A DNA stretch of 22,597 nucleotides from Oscillospiraceae bacterium (GTDB lineage Bacteria > Bacillota_A > Clostridia > Oscillospirales > Oscillospiraceae), in contig JAGBAI010000119.1 of the NCBI GenBank assembly GCA_017939025.1, positions 1 to 22,597 on the forward strand, in the 5' to 3' direction. Under the pieces are notes generated by a model that did not search any database, was not told the DNA's origin, and saw nothing but the letters and a program-made list of their open reading frames with translations. The position numbers and the translations under genes were made by a program. This document shows positions 21,621 through 22,597 of the stretch, one piece after another. Numbering within the stretch: the first letter of the stretch is position 1; every line of letters starts with the position of its first letter.

Positions 21621-22445
21621 ATGAAAAAAAGAATATGGGCAAGGCTTTTCTGTATGCTGCTGTTAGCAGCGGTAACTGGCTGTAGCGTGAAGGAAACAGA
21701 AGTGAAGTATTACTGTATCTCCAGGGTTGCTGAGATGCCGGCGATATCTGCGGCCAGCCGTATGGAGATGGCCTATGATGATCAATGGCGGTTGGTATCT
21801 GAAATTACGTATAACGATAACGATGATACAGAGGTAAACGCACGTTATCTGGAATATAACGAAGATGGCACAGAAGTCTCTGTGGTACAGCGGTCAGATG
21901 GGCAGGAAAACAGAGGTCAATTTCAGCGTACCTATGATGAGAAAGGAAATCTTCTGAAAGAAATCGGCCTGGAGGATGGGGAAGAGGTTCTGTCCAACGA
22001 GTATACCTATGATACCAACGGCAATGTCCTGTCCAGCATTGTGCACCCACAGGCCCCTGTAGTTATTAGAAATTCCTTTGAATATGACGACCGGGGCAAC
22101 CGGATATCCCACGAGCAGATCACCAGCTACGACAGGCAGGAGACAGCTTTTACGACCAAAACAGAGTATCTTTATGATGAAAAAGATCACCTGATCCGGG
22201 AAGATATCTACGCAGACGGTGTGTTGGGAAACTATGCAGAATATGAATTTGATGAAGAAACCAACACGGAATATGGCAAGCGCTGCACACCAGATGGCAC
22301 GGTAACCGGCAAAACTCGCCGGGTATACGATGAAGCAGGGAACCTGCTGCTGATGGAACAGATGGAACCGGATGGGACAGTTATTTCGCGTACGATCCAG
22401 ACCTGGGCTGGAACAGATGGAAGCATCAGTGAATTCTCAGAATAA
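21621..22445 (+). CDS. Lipoprotein with YD-type repeats
   Basis: Function unknown. The 274-residue protein has a lipoprotein signal: MKKRIWARLFCMLLLAAVTG followed by the lipidated C21 (lipobox VTGC). The mature part consists of five or six YD-like repeats of roughly 25-35 residues: YDEKGNLLKEI, YDTNGNVLSSI, YDDRGNRISHE, YDEKDHLIRED and YDEAGNLLLME. These resemble RHS/YD beta repeats, but there is no toxin domain or RHS core, and the repeats start within 40 residues of the Cys. I chose ATG 21621 because the signal peptide begins there and GGAGTGGTGG lies upstream; a start 6 codons earlier (21603) would put WW before the signal. It lies 20 bases after the kinase stop, with no terminator between them. 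An insertion sequence end begins 17 bases after its stop. Confidence 0.85.
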   Translation: MKKRIWARLFCMLLLAAVTGCSVKETEVKYYCISRVAEMPAISAASRMEMAYDDQWRLVSEITYNDNDDTEVNARYLEYNEDGTEVSVVQRSDGQENRGQFQRTYDEKGNLLKEIGLEDGEEVLSNEYTYDTNGNVLSSIVHPQAPVVIRNSFEYDDRGNRISHEQITSYDRQETAFTTKTEYLYDEKDHLIREDIYADGVLGNYAEYEFDEETNTEYGKRCTPDGTVTGKTRRVYDEAGNLLLMEQMEPDGTVISRTIQTWAGTDGSISEFSE

Positions 22446-22508
22446 AGCTCTGAAGAATAAAGGTTCTATGTCAATAGTTGGGGTAGAGCCAAAATGAAAC
22501 ATCTAAGG

Positions 22509-22542
22509 ATCGTGTCGGAGCGGCAGCTCCGGCACGATTTTT
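22509..22542. terminator. Strong hairpin near the insertion sequence end
   Basis: 13-bp stem ATCGTGTCGGAGC (22509-22521) / GCTCCGGCACGAT (22526-22538) with one G-U pair, a 4-base loop and a T-run on the plus strand. It would end transcription arriving from the lipoprotein gene. On the minus strand it lies just after the transposase stop but has no T-run there. Confidence 0.85.
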
Positions 22543-22597
22543 ATGTATTACAGAAGAGGATTCTCTTTCTGAAATTATTGAAGTTTCTCATACCAAA
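22541..22597 (-). CDS. C-terminal tail of a transposase (ISL3-like), cut by the window end
   Basis: Only the last 18 codons and a TAA stop (22543-22541) are visible on the minus strand, reading FGMRNFNNFRKRILFCNT. The pattern G-x-RNF-x-NF-x-x-RIL is what I recall at the C-terminus of ISL3-family transposases. With the terminal-repeat-like sequence beside it, a transposase tail is the best reading, but 18 residues are thin evidence. Confidence 0.5.
   Translation of the reverse strand, partial: FGMRNFNNFRKRILFCNT

Larger units (their letters stand above)
22462..22597. mobile_element. End of an insertion sequence, probably ISL3 family (continues beyond the window)
   Basis: From GGTTCTATGTCAATAGTTGG at 22462 inward, the sequence looks like the terminal inverted repeat and 3' flank of an ISL3-type element: terminal repeat, a terminator hairpin, then the tail of a transposase gene pointing outward. 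Family assignment is from memory of such ends and of the transposase C-terminus; the other end is not visible, so the repeat cannot be confirmed. Confidence 0.55.

Overview
The window looks like chromosomal DNA of an anaerobic, endospore-forming member of the Clostridia, probably close to Oscillospiraceae/Ruminococcaceae. This rests on a pyruvate:ferredoxin oxidoreductase, a SpoIID-type sporulation protein, strong AGGAGG ribosome binding sites, textbook TTGACA/TATAAT promoters, BlaI/M56 and PadR regulatory pairs, and a moderate GC content. The genus is inference.

Layout. (1) 1-2275, minus: N-terminal two thirds of pyruvate:ferredoxin oxidoreductase, with strongly biased codons. (2) 2524-5781, plus: a ComM/YifB AAA+ ATPase, then the overlapping pair ThiI (tRNA 4-thiouridine synthase) and PncC (CinA C-terminal type NMN amidohydrolase). 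A bidirectional terminator separates them from (3) 5874-7595, minus: a membrane-anchored protein with TPR-like, chitobiase-C-like and leucine-rich repeats. (4) 7744-8380, minus: an Xre-type regulator translationally coupled to a four-helix membrane protein. (5) 8520-10652, minus: the Tex RNA-binding protein. (6) 10728-11019, plus: tRNA-Ala(CGC) followed by an unusual cluster of direct and inverted copies of its 3' end and terminator. (7) 11094-14820, plus: a BlaI-type repressor with an operator-containing promoter and an M56 (BlaR1-like) metalloprotease carrying a very large, repeat-containing outer region. (8) 14824-16261, plus: an MBL-fold hydrolase and a GNAT acetyltransferase, driven by a promoter that overlaps a terminator-like hairpin. 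(9) 16426-17400, minus: a CaCA-family Na+/Ca2+ antiporter, also codon-biased. (10) 17816-18790, plus: SpoIID. (11) 18839-19762, plus: PadR regulator coupled to an HAAS-like membrane protein with a GGADGPTAIF motif. (12) 19900-22445, plus: a nucleoside kinase with a ThrRS-like N-terminal region, then a YD-repeat lipoprotein. (13) 22462-22597: one end of an insertion sequence, probably ISL3 family, with the last codons of its transposase on the minus strand.

Most of the window is housekeeping and small regulatory modules. No CRISPR array, prophage or dedicated defence system is visible. The most unusual parts are the tRNA-Ala 3'-end repeat cluster, the promoter/hairpin/RBS arrangement before the MBL-fold gene, the M56 protein's long duplicated outer domain, and the decarboxylase-like motif in the PadR partner protein.
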